A DNA stretch of 64,000 bases, taken from Halicephalobus mephisto (Eukaryota; Nematoda; Chromadorea; Rhabditida; Panagrolaimidae). Numbering within the stretch: the stretch's first letter is position 1; every line of letters begins with the position of its first letter. Position numbers and translations under genes: made by a program. The notes beneath the pieces are model-generated. The model did no database searches. It saw nothing but the letters and a program-made list of their open reading frames with translations, and was not told the DNA's origin. The stretch spans positions 140,001 through 204,000 of the forward strand of contig SWDT01000192.1 in assembly GCA_009193035.1 (NCBI GenBank), written 5' to 3'. Shown piece by piece: positions 1 to 11,900 of this stretch.

Positions 1-1949
1 TGGTGCAGAAGCCATGTTGTAGGAGCAAAAAGTGGAATAAAGAATAAATTTGAATTCGAAAAGAGCGAAAAACGAAGATTATAATCAAAAAATCGATACT
101 ATTTATGTTTTCCGATTTATTGTGCTATTTTGGAGGAAAAAACCAAACTCACTTGATCGAGATTAAATCCAACAACGACAGATAAAACCAGTCGGAACTA
201 AACTGAGACCATCCTGTCTCAAAATTTAATATTTTACTTTCAAATAAAACAACAACTTTGAGGATTACTTTCTTTAGGAAAATATAGGAAAATCCATATA
301 AGAAACAAGCTGGGATAAAAAATTAGGAATCATCAAGGATTCCGAAGAACGCTAATCCAAGTCGACTTTTGTTCTCTGGCGGTCCTGAAAAGAAAAATTT
401 CATCTTTCTCAATTTTGCCCAGCCTACATTATTTGAAGTTCATTCGCATTATTCACCTTTCATTTTTGTCGTTTTTACTTTTTTTCTTTTATAAATTTTT
501 GAAATTGTTGTTCTACATTCTGAGATTATTAAAACGCGGGTTTAACTAATTTTTCATATAAAATTTCATTTTTTTCCGATATTGTCTTATTTTTTGAAGT
601 TTATTCCCATTATATACTTTTTTGCCACTCATTTCTTTTATAGATTCCCGAAATTGTCGTTCTACATACTGAGATTATTAAAACGCGGGTTTAATTATTT
701 TTTATATAAAATTTCACTTTTATTCAATACTTTGTTATTTTTTATAATTTCTAAAAATTGTTGTTTTACGTTTTAAAATTACTATAATGCGGATTTTAAT
801 TACTTTGTAAAACCCCACTATCTTCGATATTGCTTAGTTTATTCTTTAAAGTTTATTTCCCCCATGCTTTCTGTTATTTTTTCCTTTATTATTTCCAAAG
901 AATGTTGTTCTACATGTTGAATTTATCAAAATTTCAACTCGTTTTGATATGAAATGCCCGGTTTGATTTTGCTCAGCATGTATTCCCTAAAATTTTTTAT
1001 ATATCTCTTTCGAGAATCTGATGATTTCTCTATTTGATTATCTTCAAAAAAATGTTGCTATGCATGTTTAAATAATCAAAATGTGAATCTAGACGATTTT
1101 TGATACAAAGTTTCCCGAATTCTTTGGTTTTCCCATGTTGCGTCACAAGCATTTTCTGCTCCTACACATTTTCGATCCTAGCAACCAATTACTAATGAAA
1201 AGGAAGTCCAAGCTTAGTCAAATTATTTATTTCGACATGTACCTTTTGGTCTAATTTTTTTATTTCTTGCGTGTTCTATGATCCCTTACTCCTCGGCTCG
1301 CGTTGATTTCGTCATGGTTTAATGGAACTTTGAACGTCATTCGGTCACTACTAGACTCGTATTTTGATGATCAATTTCGAAAGATAAAGATTAGTTTTTG
1401 CGATCCTTTTCCAAGCGGATGTGAATTTTCTGTTTTTTACGTTTTTGTTCGTTGGATTTTACCTTTTTCATATGACGTGCACACGTTATTTTCAGTGCCA
1501 AATTTCATAACTGTTTTTGGTTGTAGAAATGTTTTTTCGAAATTTGCTTTTATTGTCAAACTTGCTTTTGAGTCTGGTCTTTTTCGCGGCCAGACGTTTT
1601 CATACAGCTTGATTTAATATTGATCATTGTTTGGTCGTTCTTTCATCAAGAACTGACAATTTTTGCCCCCTCCCCGCTTGTTCTTCCGTCTGCGAGTCAA
1701 AAATTTTTACGTCAGCGTCATTGCATTGCTTGTCTTTTTTCTCGCGTGGATCAAAGTGTTTAATGCTTTGGCTCTAACCTTCAGTATTCCAGGTTATCGG
1801 CTGCAGTCGAATTTATTCTTGACTGACGACAACGAAACGGAATATTACCAGTTGGAAGGACGTGCATTTGTCCTCTATTCCTATTATCTGTTCCAATTCT
1901 ATCTGATCCTCTTGCGGCTACAAATATTTGTTGTCGCTGAAGAATAATT
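1..1949. other. Gene-free AT-rich region upstream of PRELID3
   Basis: I see no supportable gene here. The open frames at 1303-1617 and 1663-1947 have no recognisable domain, and their composition is that of non-coding DNA. The stretch just before 1950 is probably the promoter and 5' leader of PRELID3. At the left edge the minus strand reads ATG GCT TCT GCA CCA at 15-1. That could be the start of a gene running off the window, but five codons are not enough to call it. Confidence 0.55.
430..1120. repeat. Degenerate tandem repeat, about 100-155 bp unit
   Basis: Four to five diverged copies are marked by the phrase TTGTTGTTCTACAT followed by GAGATTATTAAAACGCGGG or a decayed form of it. Landmarks lie near 505, 655, 755, 900 and 1050. 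The second copy matches the first best and later copies decay. Nothing suggests coding. Confidence 0.6.
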
Positions 1950-2870
1950 ATGAGGATCTGGACTTCTGAACACGTATTTGAGTAAGTTTTGATTTTTTTA
2001 CAATATAATGAAGAATCAGAAACATTGACATTTTGGTATTTCGTCATTCTTTATGATTGAATTTCTAATTTCTTGGCGTCCTGCCGGTTCTCCAGAAACT
2101 ATTAATCATCACTGTTTCGTTTTGATCTTTTTGTTCGATGACCTTCTAACATCGAAAGATACCTTGATCGCTCTTTGATGGCCTCTTTTTGTTTTATTTA
2201 TTGATTGATTTTTAGTTTCTGGTTCTGTATTGTTCCGAATGTGATCAAAACTCACTTTTTATTTTTCAGACATCCTTGGGATACTGTGGTGAATGCGGCT
2301 TATCGGAAATACCCTAATCCTATGAATGGAGCAGTGACAGGGATTGACGTTGTCCGGCAAGGGCTAACAGACGGAGTGCTAAAATCTGAGCGGATTTTGC
2401 AAAGTCATTTTCAAATACCTTCTTGGGTAACAAAAGTGAGGAGTCGTTTTTACTTTAGGTTTTTAATCGATTTATTTTAGTTAACGGGTTTCTCTGGAAC
2501 GCAGTACTCTCATGAGATCTCCGAAATTGATCCAGCTGAAAGACGAATGGAACTAACAACACGGAATCTCAACGCAGCATCTTTCCTTCGTGTTGATGAG
2601 AAACTGACTTACGTTCCTGACCCTAACAATCCTGGCAGAACGATTTTAATGCAGGAAGCAATGGTTAACGTCAATCTACCAGCCTTTACAGATTATTGTG
2701 AGAAGGCCTTTTTGAATACGTATCAGGCTAATGCTGTAAAGGGTCGAAGTGGAGTTGAATGGGTTATTGGTAATATCAAGCGCGAGTATAATGAGATCTC
2801 CGCAAAAGTTACGGCTGAAATGCAGGAATTGATGAATCTCAGCTCATTGAAAGCAGGCACTCGACGTTAA
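1950..2870 (+). CDS. PRELID3: PRELI/MSF1-domain protein, PRELID3 (slowmo) family
   Basis: Three exons (1950-1981, 2270-2435, 2481-2870) join in phase to give 195 aa, the usual length for PRELID3/slowmo proteins. The protein starts MRIWTSEHVFEHPWDTVV, the hallmark N terminus of the PRELI/MSF1 domain, which fills almost the whole chain. It includes IDVVRQGLTDGVLKSER and a C-terminal helix ending KAGTRR. Family knowledge: these proteins work with TRIAP1 in the mitochondrial intermembrane space and carry phospholipid (phosphatidylserine for PRELID3) between membranes. The start was chosen because the PRELI domain begins at residue 1-2. Introns are 288 and 45 bp with GTAAGT/TTTTTCAG and GTGAGG/TATTTTAG borders. 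An AATAAA signal about 280 bp downstream (near 3149) is a plausible 3' end. Confidence 0.93.
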
Positions 2871-3658
2871 GCCGGATTCTAGATGTTTAGTTTAGATGAA
2901 AAGCTACATGATTGGCTATCGTGCAAATCAATGGTAATCCGGGGAACTGTTTTCCTTGTTGTTAAAGTCTGTTTTCTGAACTCGTAAATGTTCAAGCATG
3001 CAACGTAGATTGCGATACGGGTGCACGATGATTCGTCGTTGTGCAATGTTGCAAAGGCGTTGCTTGCTTTAGCATTTGAGTCTTTAGAAATTTTAGGTGA
3101 CAATCAATTATTATGGGTGAATTACATCAGTGTTTCAACAGAGATCTTAATAAAATCTGTTATATAAGTTGTTGAATCATGCAATGTGGATTTTTGTTGG
3201 AAAAAATGGTTTTTTGTGGGATTGAAGAGGTTTTGGGGGATTTGATGGATATTTGGGAAAAACTGGTAGTAATTGTGGGAAGATTGGTAATAATTGGGAG
3301 AATAGTGATAATTAAGGAAAAAAGGGTAAAAAATGAAGAAATTGGTAACAATTGTGGAAAAAATGGCAAAGTTTGAGAATGTAAAATTTTATGGAAAAAT
3401 TGATGATTAATTGGAAAACATGGTGATTTGGTGAAAAATTAAAAATTGTTTGGAAAAAAATTAAAAAATTTGTAGGAAACTGGTCTTTTTTACTTATTGT
3501 CCTAGAACGAATTTTCAAGGCGCGCTTTTCAAACTTTGTCTCTCATTTCGCAATCGCATTTTTTACTCTCTTTGTTGCTCGTGATATTCTGAATCATCAA
3601 CGCTGATTTTCATTCGTTTTTTACAAATTTGGATTAATATTATTTACCGTTGTGAAGT
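2871..3658. other. Intergenic: PRELID3 3' end and G/T-rich low-complexity stretch
   Basis: It contains a candidate AATAAA polyadenylation signal near 3149. From 3190 to 3480 there is a G-, A- and T-rich, C-poor stretch of repeated phrases such as GGTAATAATTG and GGAAAAATTGG. A copy of the dispersed motif, GTCCTAGAACGAA, lies near 3500. The part before 3659 should hold the HTATSF1 promoter. No gene seen. Confidence 0.5.
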
Positions 3659-5284
3659 ATGGGAGGTAAGAGTAGTTTTATATATGGGATTTATTTTTTG
3701 AATTTTCTGGAAACAATGAACAAAAATTATAGTTACACGTTTTTCTTCCATTTTGTCCCATTAATATTGAAAATGGAATTTGTTTAAAATATGGATTTTT
3801 CAGACCCAGCATCGTCGAGTGTCGCGGAACAAGGACCACAAGGTTTGTTTTTCCAAATTTAAGATTTCGAAATCGACGATTGATTCGATTTCAGAACCTG
3901 AACGAAGGCTTATCGACGGGAAATGGATTTGTTTAAAGAATGATGTATTTCTGGAATATATAAACAATGAATGGAAACCTGTGGATTCAGAAGTAAACGA
4001 GAATTTAAAAGAAAAATGGGATTTTGCGGGATCGATGGTGGCTCCTGTGGGTAAGTTTTGGTTTCATATATGAAATTTCGTTTATTTGATCACCTTTTAG
4101 CTCAATTACAAAGGTTTATCGATGGTCGATGGATATGTCCTAAGGACGAAGGTTTTTTAGAATTTGTGGATAACCAATGGATGGATATTGATTCGAGTAA
4201 ATTGGACGATGTTCGAGAAAAATACGATGCTGCTGATCCTTTTAAAAAGATTGTTGATGGAGTAAGACTACAGTGGAATCCTCAGATCCAACAATGGGTC
4301 CCGGAAGAAGTGACTGAGGATTTTCTGGCGATATATCAAGCCAACTATGGAGTTCAGTACGATTATTCCCAGCTCCCGGCCAGCGAGAAGGAGATTAAGC
4401 TGAAAGAAAGAGAAGAGAAGCTTCGAGCTAAAGAAGAGAGAAAACGGAAGGCCGAAGCTAACAAGGACAAGGAACCGGGATGGACGGAGATCAGCGAAGA
4501 CAAAAACACGAACGTATACGTCAGCAACTTGCCGACGGACATTACTGAGGAAGAATATATCGAATTCATGTCCAAAGCCGGTATAATCATGAAGGATCCC
4601 AGAACTAACAAGATGAAAATCAAACTTTACAAAACTCCGGACGGTGAACTCAAAGGAGATGGAACTTGCTGTTACGTCAAAATGGAATCAGTCCACATTG
4701 CTTTGGATATCCTAGATGGATGGGATATTAGAGGAAGGAAAATCCACGTCGAACGGGCTAAATTCGAGATGAAAGGGGAATTTGATCCGTCAAAAAAGAA
4801 AAAGAAACTGTCGGCCCAGCAGAAGAAAAGATTCATGGAGAGCCAGAACAAGGCCTTCGAATGGAAACCGGAAAAACCGAGGAATTACCGACCCCCATCG
4901 CATTGTACCGTCGTTTTGAAGAATGTTTTCGGTCCAGATGAGATGCTAAAAGACGTTACTTTGGCCCTGGATCTGAAAACTCAAGTAAAAGATGCTTGTG
5001 ATCGTTTTGGTGAAATTAAGAAAGTTGTTGTTTATGCAAATAATCCAGAAGGAGTTGTTTCGATTACTTTTTCTACAGTAGAAGAAGCGGATTACTGTAT
5101 TAGTCTCCTGAATCGGGGATTAATGAGAGGAAGACAAGTAACGGCAGAAAGTTGGGACGGTAAAACGAAGTACAAAATGGCTGAATCTAAAGAAGAACAA
5201 GAAAAACGAGATGCAGAATGGGAAGCTTTCCTGAAGGGATCAGATGATGAGAAAACGGATGAAGAAATCGACGAAGATGATTAA
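3659..5284 (+). CDS. HTATSF1: HIV Tat-specific factor 1 homolog (U2 snRNP/splicing factor)
   Basis: Four exons (3659-3665, 3804-3842, 3895-4050, 4101-5284) give 461 aa in an unbroken frame. The first exon is only ATGGGAG, so the start codon sits in a 7-nt coding exon before a clean GTAAG donor. Two similar N-terminal modules (FIDGRWICPKDEGFLEFVDN and LIDGKWICLKNDVFLEYINN) look like an internal duplication. An RRM follows at about 204-290 (NVYVSNLP as RNP2). A second, U2AF-homology-type RRM lies at about 333-417 (CTVVLKNVF). The tail is acidic and Glu/Asp-rich. Order and content match HTATSF1/CUS2, which binds SF3B1 and U2 snRNP in the nucleus and was first known as a Tat cofactor in vertebrates. 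Confidence 0.93.
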
Positions 5285-5988
5285 ATTGTTATACGATATT
5301 TTATTTCCCTTGGATTCGTGCTGGTGTCGAGGTTTTCTTTAAATTAGTTTTTTTACTTAACTTTTATGTTAAGTTGATCCAAATATTAGAAGTACTACGT
5401 TGAGGTCTGTAAAGCAATCGACATCAAAATCCAATCTGCTGTTTCTTTGCGCTTTTTGGGCAAGTTGGTCGATGTTGAAACAAAATTTGCAGGTTGTTCG
5501 CAATTTTCAGACATGTTAGTTACTATTTTTGTATTTATTTTTACGGAATTTCCGAAATTGAAATGAAATCTGCAGGTTGCTTGCGATATTTAAGCATATC
5601 TGTTTAGTTAAGTGTTGTTCGAAAATTTATTTTGATTTTTGTATTAACCAATCTCTCTGAATACTGCGGGCAAACTGTAAATTTTGGTTTTATTTTGGAA
5701 TTTTTGTAAAAGTAACTAGAAATGGTAATGGGTCTAGTTGGATGTTGTGGGCAAACTGTAAATTTTGGTTTTATTTTGATGTTGATCATTGTAAATCTCG
5801 ATTACTGGTCTAGCTATGAAGTAGTACTATTACGACGTAAGGGAACAAATACCGTACAGCCGATTAAATAATTGATCTCGATTAATTTATAAATTAAGAA
5901 ATTTTGAAAAATGGAATTTATAAGAGTTGTTAAAACTCAAATTATTTTTAAATTTGTTTTTAAATTTTTAAAAATTTTTTAGATAAAA
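5285..5988. other. Intergenic between HTATSF1 and MROH1
   Basis: It holds the HTATSF1 3' UTR and MROH1 promoter. A direct repeat of about 35 bp, with GGGCAAACTGTAAATTTTGG, occurs at about 5667 and 5749, 82 bp apart. No gene seen. Confidence 0.5.
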
Positions 5989-8900
5989 ATGACGATTCAT
6001 TTGAAAGAAATTATATCGTCATTATATGATTGTGCTACAGGAACTACGGAAGAAGAAATCAGAGCTAATGCAAAAGAATCGTTTCAGAAAATTGGGAAAT
6101 CTCAACCGATTGTTTTTTTGGAAACTACACATGGATATCTTTTGCAAAATACGAAGGTTAGTTTTTAAGTTTTATTGATGAAATTATTTTATTTTCAAAA
6201 TTGATGAGATTTTTATACTTTTTAAAGTTTTATTGATGAAATTATTTTATTTTTTGAAGTTGATGAGAATTTTATACTTTTAAAAATTTTACTGATGAAA
6301 TTTTTAAAAAAAATTTTTTAATGATATTTTTTATTGTTTAGGAATTTTTAAAGGTTTGTATTGATAAAACTTATATTTTTTAAGTTTTACTAATGAAATT
6401 ATTTTATTTTTTAAAATTCTTTAATGAAATTGTTTTTTGCTTTTAGAAGTTTATTAATGGTGTAGTTTTTCTAATATTTTATTAACGAATTTCTTTCTAG
6501 TTGAGTTCCAACAATCGTGCCTTTATTCTTTCGACGATAGCAGAAGTTTTGGATATTCCGTCGGTTATTCCTCAACTTGATCAACAAGAATGTTTATTGA
6601 TGATTAACTTGGCTATTCAGGAGATGCTTATGTCGAAAGATGATGATCAAGAATGGTCAGAAGCAGGAAGGAGAATTTTACTAGTTTTATCGAAGAATAA
6701 TTCAATTGTAAATCATGTGTTAGATGGATTACTTCAGAAATTTCCTCCGGGTGTTTCAACTCCGCCAAATAAGGCAATTACTTTAACGTTATCTGCAATT
6801 GCTCAATGTAATGCTTATGGGTTTGTTCCATTTTTGACGGATATTCTTTCAAGAACAATACCGTTGTTATCGCATTTGAAAGGTGAACAAATAAGAGGAA
6901 TTTGGTCAAGAGGAATATCGTCATTTTGTGAAGCTATTTTGGAATATTCTTCGACGGAAGAAAAAAGTAAAAATGAAAATAACATACTTCCAAATATTTC
7001 GGAAAAAATAAGAAAAGATTATTGTGATCAAATGGAACTTGTTTTAGATTATTTAATTCCGTGGTTAAATGCGAAAGATGCAAAATGTAGAGCAGATACT
7101 TTTGAAGCAATTGGATATTTGTCGATGATGGTTTCAGATGAAAGAGTTTTAAAAGAATTGAAGAAAATTATAACAGCATTTTTACAATTGTATAAAAAAG
7201 GATCATTAGAAGATCAATATTCAATGACAAGAGGAATTTGTAGTTTTTTATTGAGAACTTGTTCAGATGAATTTGCTCCTGTAGAACCGTATTTGGATGA
7301 TATTTGTACTTTGTTGTTTCAACATGTGGCAGTTCATAATGATCAATGTAAGAGTTTGGTTTGAAATTGTTAAAAATTTGTTTTGAAGTAATTTTAAATT
7401 TTTTAAATGATTAGAAATTTGTTTTGAAATAATTTAAAATTTTAAAATAATCTATAATTTTTTTTTAAATAATTGAAAATTTACTGAAATAATTTTAAAT
7501 TTTAAAGTAATTTTTAAATTTTATTTACAGTAAACTTTGTTTAAATCAAATTTTTGTTTTATTTAAGGTTATTTGGAATTAATTTTGGTTTTTTAGTGGA
7601 AGAAATTACAAAAACAACATCTAATCCTGTTCAGATGAGACTGAGGAATGAAGTTTGTAGATGTTTTTTGGCAGCTTCACAAAGATTTGGAGATAAATTA
7701 GTGTATTTTCTACTTCATAAAATGCAAAATGTTCAAGATTCAGTTAAATTAGGAGCAATTGATTTAATAAGACATTTATTGAATTCGGCAGAAGCTCATA
7801 TGGAAGACAAAAGATCGCTGATTGTCATGGGATTGAAGCCGTTATTGTGTGATGAAATGTTGTCAGTTAAAGTTAAAATGAATATGTGTCAACTTTGTGT
7901 GGCTTTGGCAGATCATGGATATGTTCATATTGATTCTGGTGGTGCAAATGTTATTCAATTTTTAACGACGAATTTGATTGCAGAACCAGAAATAACTGTA
8001 AGTTTTAAATTTGAATTTTTTAAAATGAAATACTGTAAATTTTAAATTTAAATTTTTAAAATGAAATACTGTAAGTTTTAAATTTGAATTTTTTAAATGA
8101 AATACTGTAAATCTTAAATTTGAATTTTTTAAAATGAAATACTGTAGAATTAGTTGTGATTTTTGAAAAATTTGTTTTTAGATTTGTGTGATTTTTTACG
8201 AAATTTTAACGAAAAATTAAAATTGTTAGTTTTTGGAAAATTTATGTTAAAAGAATTTTGTAAAAGTTTATTTTTGAATTTTCGTAAATGTGATATTTGT
8301 TTGAAATTTAGAGCAAGAAGGTGATTCCGCCGACGGCATCTGAATTGACACAATTGAGAAATCAGTCTGCTAAAGCTCTATTTACGATTGCTAATACATG
8401 TGAATCTGCTCAGCAACTTCTGTGGCCGCATCTTTTGGAATTTATTTGTGCAGAAAATTATAGTTCTGTTATGATGGAAATTTGTAAATGTATTAGAATT
8501 TTGGTGAGAAAAATGAAAGAAAATGGAATAGAAGTAAAATTTAATCATGGAATGGATGTTAATCCTCGTGTTGCTGGTCCTCAACAAGTTTTAACAAGAT
8601 TGATTGTGTGTATGAATATTGCACCGTTGAGTTGTAATCTTATTCCGAGGGCTAGAGAAGCGATTTTGCTTCTTCAGGAAATAGCTCCAGCAATTCATGA
8701 ATTATTAAGTCCTGTTGTGGATAAGCATGTTCCGGAATTGTTGAATGTACTTGATGGAACACTTACACCGATTGAAAATATGTCTCCAATAAGAAATGTT
8801 GTGTCTAGATTTTCTCCAGAACCTTATTTGCCAAGTATGGATGTTAAAAAAGCAAAAGTAGAAAGATTTAAAAATAGAATTTTAAATTTTTTAAATGATA

Positions 8901-11900
8901 TTGTATCTGTTTCTGGAAAATCAGAATGGTTGGAATCTTTGGCATCTGCACAAGGAAAACAATTGGGGATTTATGGGAAATATCCATACGATAAGGGATT
9001 TTTGATGGAATGTTTGGGATTTACATTATCGAAAATTACAACGGATAGATTTGTTAAAGAACATATTGTTTTAATTTTTAGAGGAACAAATCACAGTAAT
9101 TTGGTTGAAAGAAAAGGATGTGCTGGAGCTGTAGGTAATTGTGCTAAACAACATACGACATTAATGTTGACTGAATTGGAAAATATAGCTAAATGGGAAC
9201 ATTCGAAAAAAAATAGTAGTGGATTTATTGGATTTATTAAAGATGCAATGCCATATGGTAGAACAATAGATAATCAAGCTATTTTTTTAAGAGCAACAAT
9301 TGTATTGAGTTATGGTTATTTGGTTGCTGTTTCTCCTAGTGAATATTTGCCACAAAGATTAGAACAAACTGTTTTACCGTTTTTAAGACAGTATATGGCT
9401 GATTGCAAGGTTTGGATTTTTTTGTAATTAAAATTATTTTTTTTGATAGAGTAATGTGAGGGTAGTTATGGTTTTTTGATATTTATTAGTGATTTTACAT
9501 ATGATTGGGTTTTGAACAGGGAAATGTACTTCATGTAGCCTTAATTTAGAAGTTTTCAGATTTAGAATGAATTTAAAAAATCAATTATGAAATCGTAGAT
9601 TATAAGTAGCCTATGCAAAACCGAAATTGTGGATTACTGTAGTTGCTAGAAATTCGTGTCAAGACAAGTATATAAAAAAGTTTAGTTTTTATATATGATT
9701 GATTATGAAACAATCCATAAAAAACCGGAATTGTGGATTACTGTAGTTGCTAGAAATTCTTACTAGAATAGTTTTCTAAAAAGTGCATTTTTTACTTTTT
9801 ATATACAGTTGTGAAATGAGTAATATGTAAAACTAATATTGTAAGTTATTTTAGTTTTTAAAAATTCCCTTTGGGACAAATTTAGCAAAAAAGTTTATTT
9901 TTAATTTTTACAGTATGATTATTAATGTATGTTTTTTAGAATGATGTTGTTGTTAGAGAAAGCCATCTGGAAACAATTTATATGATCGCTGAAGCTGTGG
10001 GAAAATTGACGGTGGATTATAAATTGGAAGCGAGATATGAAATGTTTAGTTACATTAAGGAATATGTTAATCAAGAAAATCCAATAGATACTTTATCGAC
10101 GTGGATTAGATTACTTGCATGTAAAGCTACAACTTCTTTGGTGAAATTACAACCTCCTTTGAGTGATAATGAAATTTGGGATTTGGCTAATATTTTAAGT
10201 AAGAATATTTTGACAATTTGTAGAGAAAAATCAGGATTAAAAACTATTGATGATGATGAATCTTCGACGACGATGGAAGCAACAGTAAATGAATACAAAA
10301 ATGCGATTGCTGAAATGATTAAAACAAAACCGACAGTTGAAACAATTTGTCAAATGTTGAAAATTTTTATTCCTTTTTATGGATCTCAAGCGGATATTGA
10401 AAGATTAAGATCAGTGGAAGTTACTGTACTTGTGTTGAAATTGTATTTAAAAAATGCAGATTTTCAAATTGGAGTAAGTTTTGAATTTTAAATTATAAAT
10501 TTAAATTAATATTTTTAGCATGCAAGTGATTTTTCACCTTTATCAGGAATATTAGCAAGATTATCACCGAGAATTGTGGATTCTTTATGTGCTGTTAGAT
10601 TATCGGCTATTCAAGCAATATGGTTATCTTTTAAATTAAGTTTTCTTCATAAAGGACAAATATCGAAATTAAAAGATAATGAAATAGGTGAAGAACAAGA
10701 AATATTTGATTTAGATGATTTTAGAGATAATCATCTTGGATTTGATGGAAAATTGGATTTAATTAAAGGTAGAACAGCAATTGTATCAATTTCGAAGGAA
10801 ATAGAAAAAAATTTGCCACAATCACAAGTTCAAACTTATATATCGGTATTGTTTAAAATGGTAGCAGATAAGCAAAATAATGTAAGTTCTGCAAGTGCAC
10901 AATTATTGTCAATGATATTAAAAGATAGAGGAAAATACTTACATGATGAATCAGAAATTTTGGTTCAAACAATTTTGGATAATCTTCCTATTGTACATCC
11001 GTATATTCAGACTTATACGGATTTATTAAATGGTTTAACGTATTTTGGAGATAATCAATTATATAATGTGGTAGAAGTTTTGTTAAAACAACCAATTCCA
11101 CATTCGGATGCGATATCGGATGCTTGGAAAACTATGGTTCATCAACAAGGGAAATTTTCACAAGCTGTTGATCAAGTAATAGATGGAATATATTGTGTCG
11201 AAATAGTAGAAGATAATTGTAAAAATAATTTTAATCATTTTGAAATAGTTGATTTGTCTGGTGGATATATTGTGAAACATGTTAATCCTAAATTATGTGG
11301 ATATATGGCGGCTTTAACTGAAATGATTAAATCAGGAGAACCGGATGAAGCTATTTATGATAGAATTTCGAAATTTTTGTCAATTATATTTCATAATTTA
11401 ATTTCTGTTATAGATGCACAATATCCAAATATTAATTCTCAAGTAAATCCGGATGGAAAAAAGAAAAAAGAATCAAATATTATTACGAACGAATTAAGAA
11501 GAATTTCTGTTTCTCCTGCTGCTCTTATTGCAGAAACTTTAAGGACGTTGTTAGAAAGGATTAAAGCGGATAATGTGATTGAAATTATGAATACAGAACG
11601 GGCATGGAGTAGTCTGATCCAACCTGAATCTTATATTTCGGCGGTTGGTTTTTTATAAAATTAATAATTTTCAAATATTATTGTAGTAAATTTTTGTTGT
11701 TTTAGAATACTGTAGTTTTATTTTTTTAATTAGAAAATCAAAAAAATTATAGTAAGTTTATAATGGATCTTTAGAATGTTTTTGAGATTTTATTTTATTT
11801 TTTTTTTGGTATATGAAAACCTCGGGAATTATTCTTAGATTTTATGTGGTTGAATCTCAGGACTTTTTACGAATTTACCTTTGAATTTTATGTAATTGGA

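Noticed and set aside
1..15. Minus-strand ATG GCT TCT GCA CCA at the left edge
   Set aside because: It might be the start of a gene leaving the window, but five codons without an acceptor or domain are not enough.
325..384. Possible minus-strand terminal exon after a TTTTCTTTTCAG acceptor
   Set aside because: All frames stop within 62 bp, no upstream exon with a matching donor was found, and the acceptor-like tract overlaps a GTCCTGAAAAGAAA copy of the dispersed motif.
1303..1947. Two plus-strand frames (104 and 94 aa) before PRELID3
   Set aside because: No domain, non-coding composition; they lie in the probable promoter and 5' leader.
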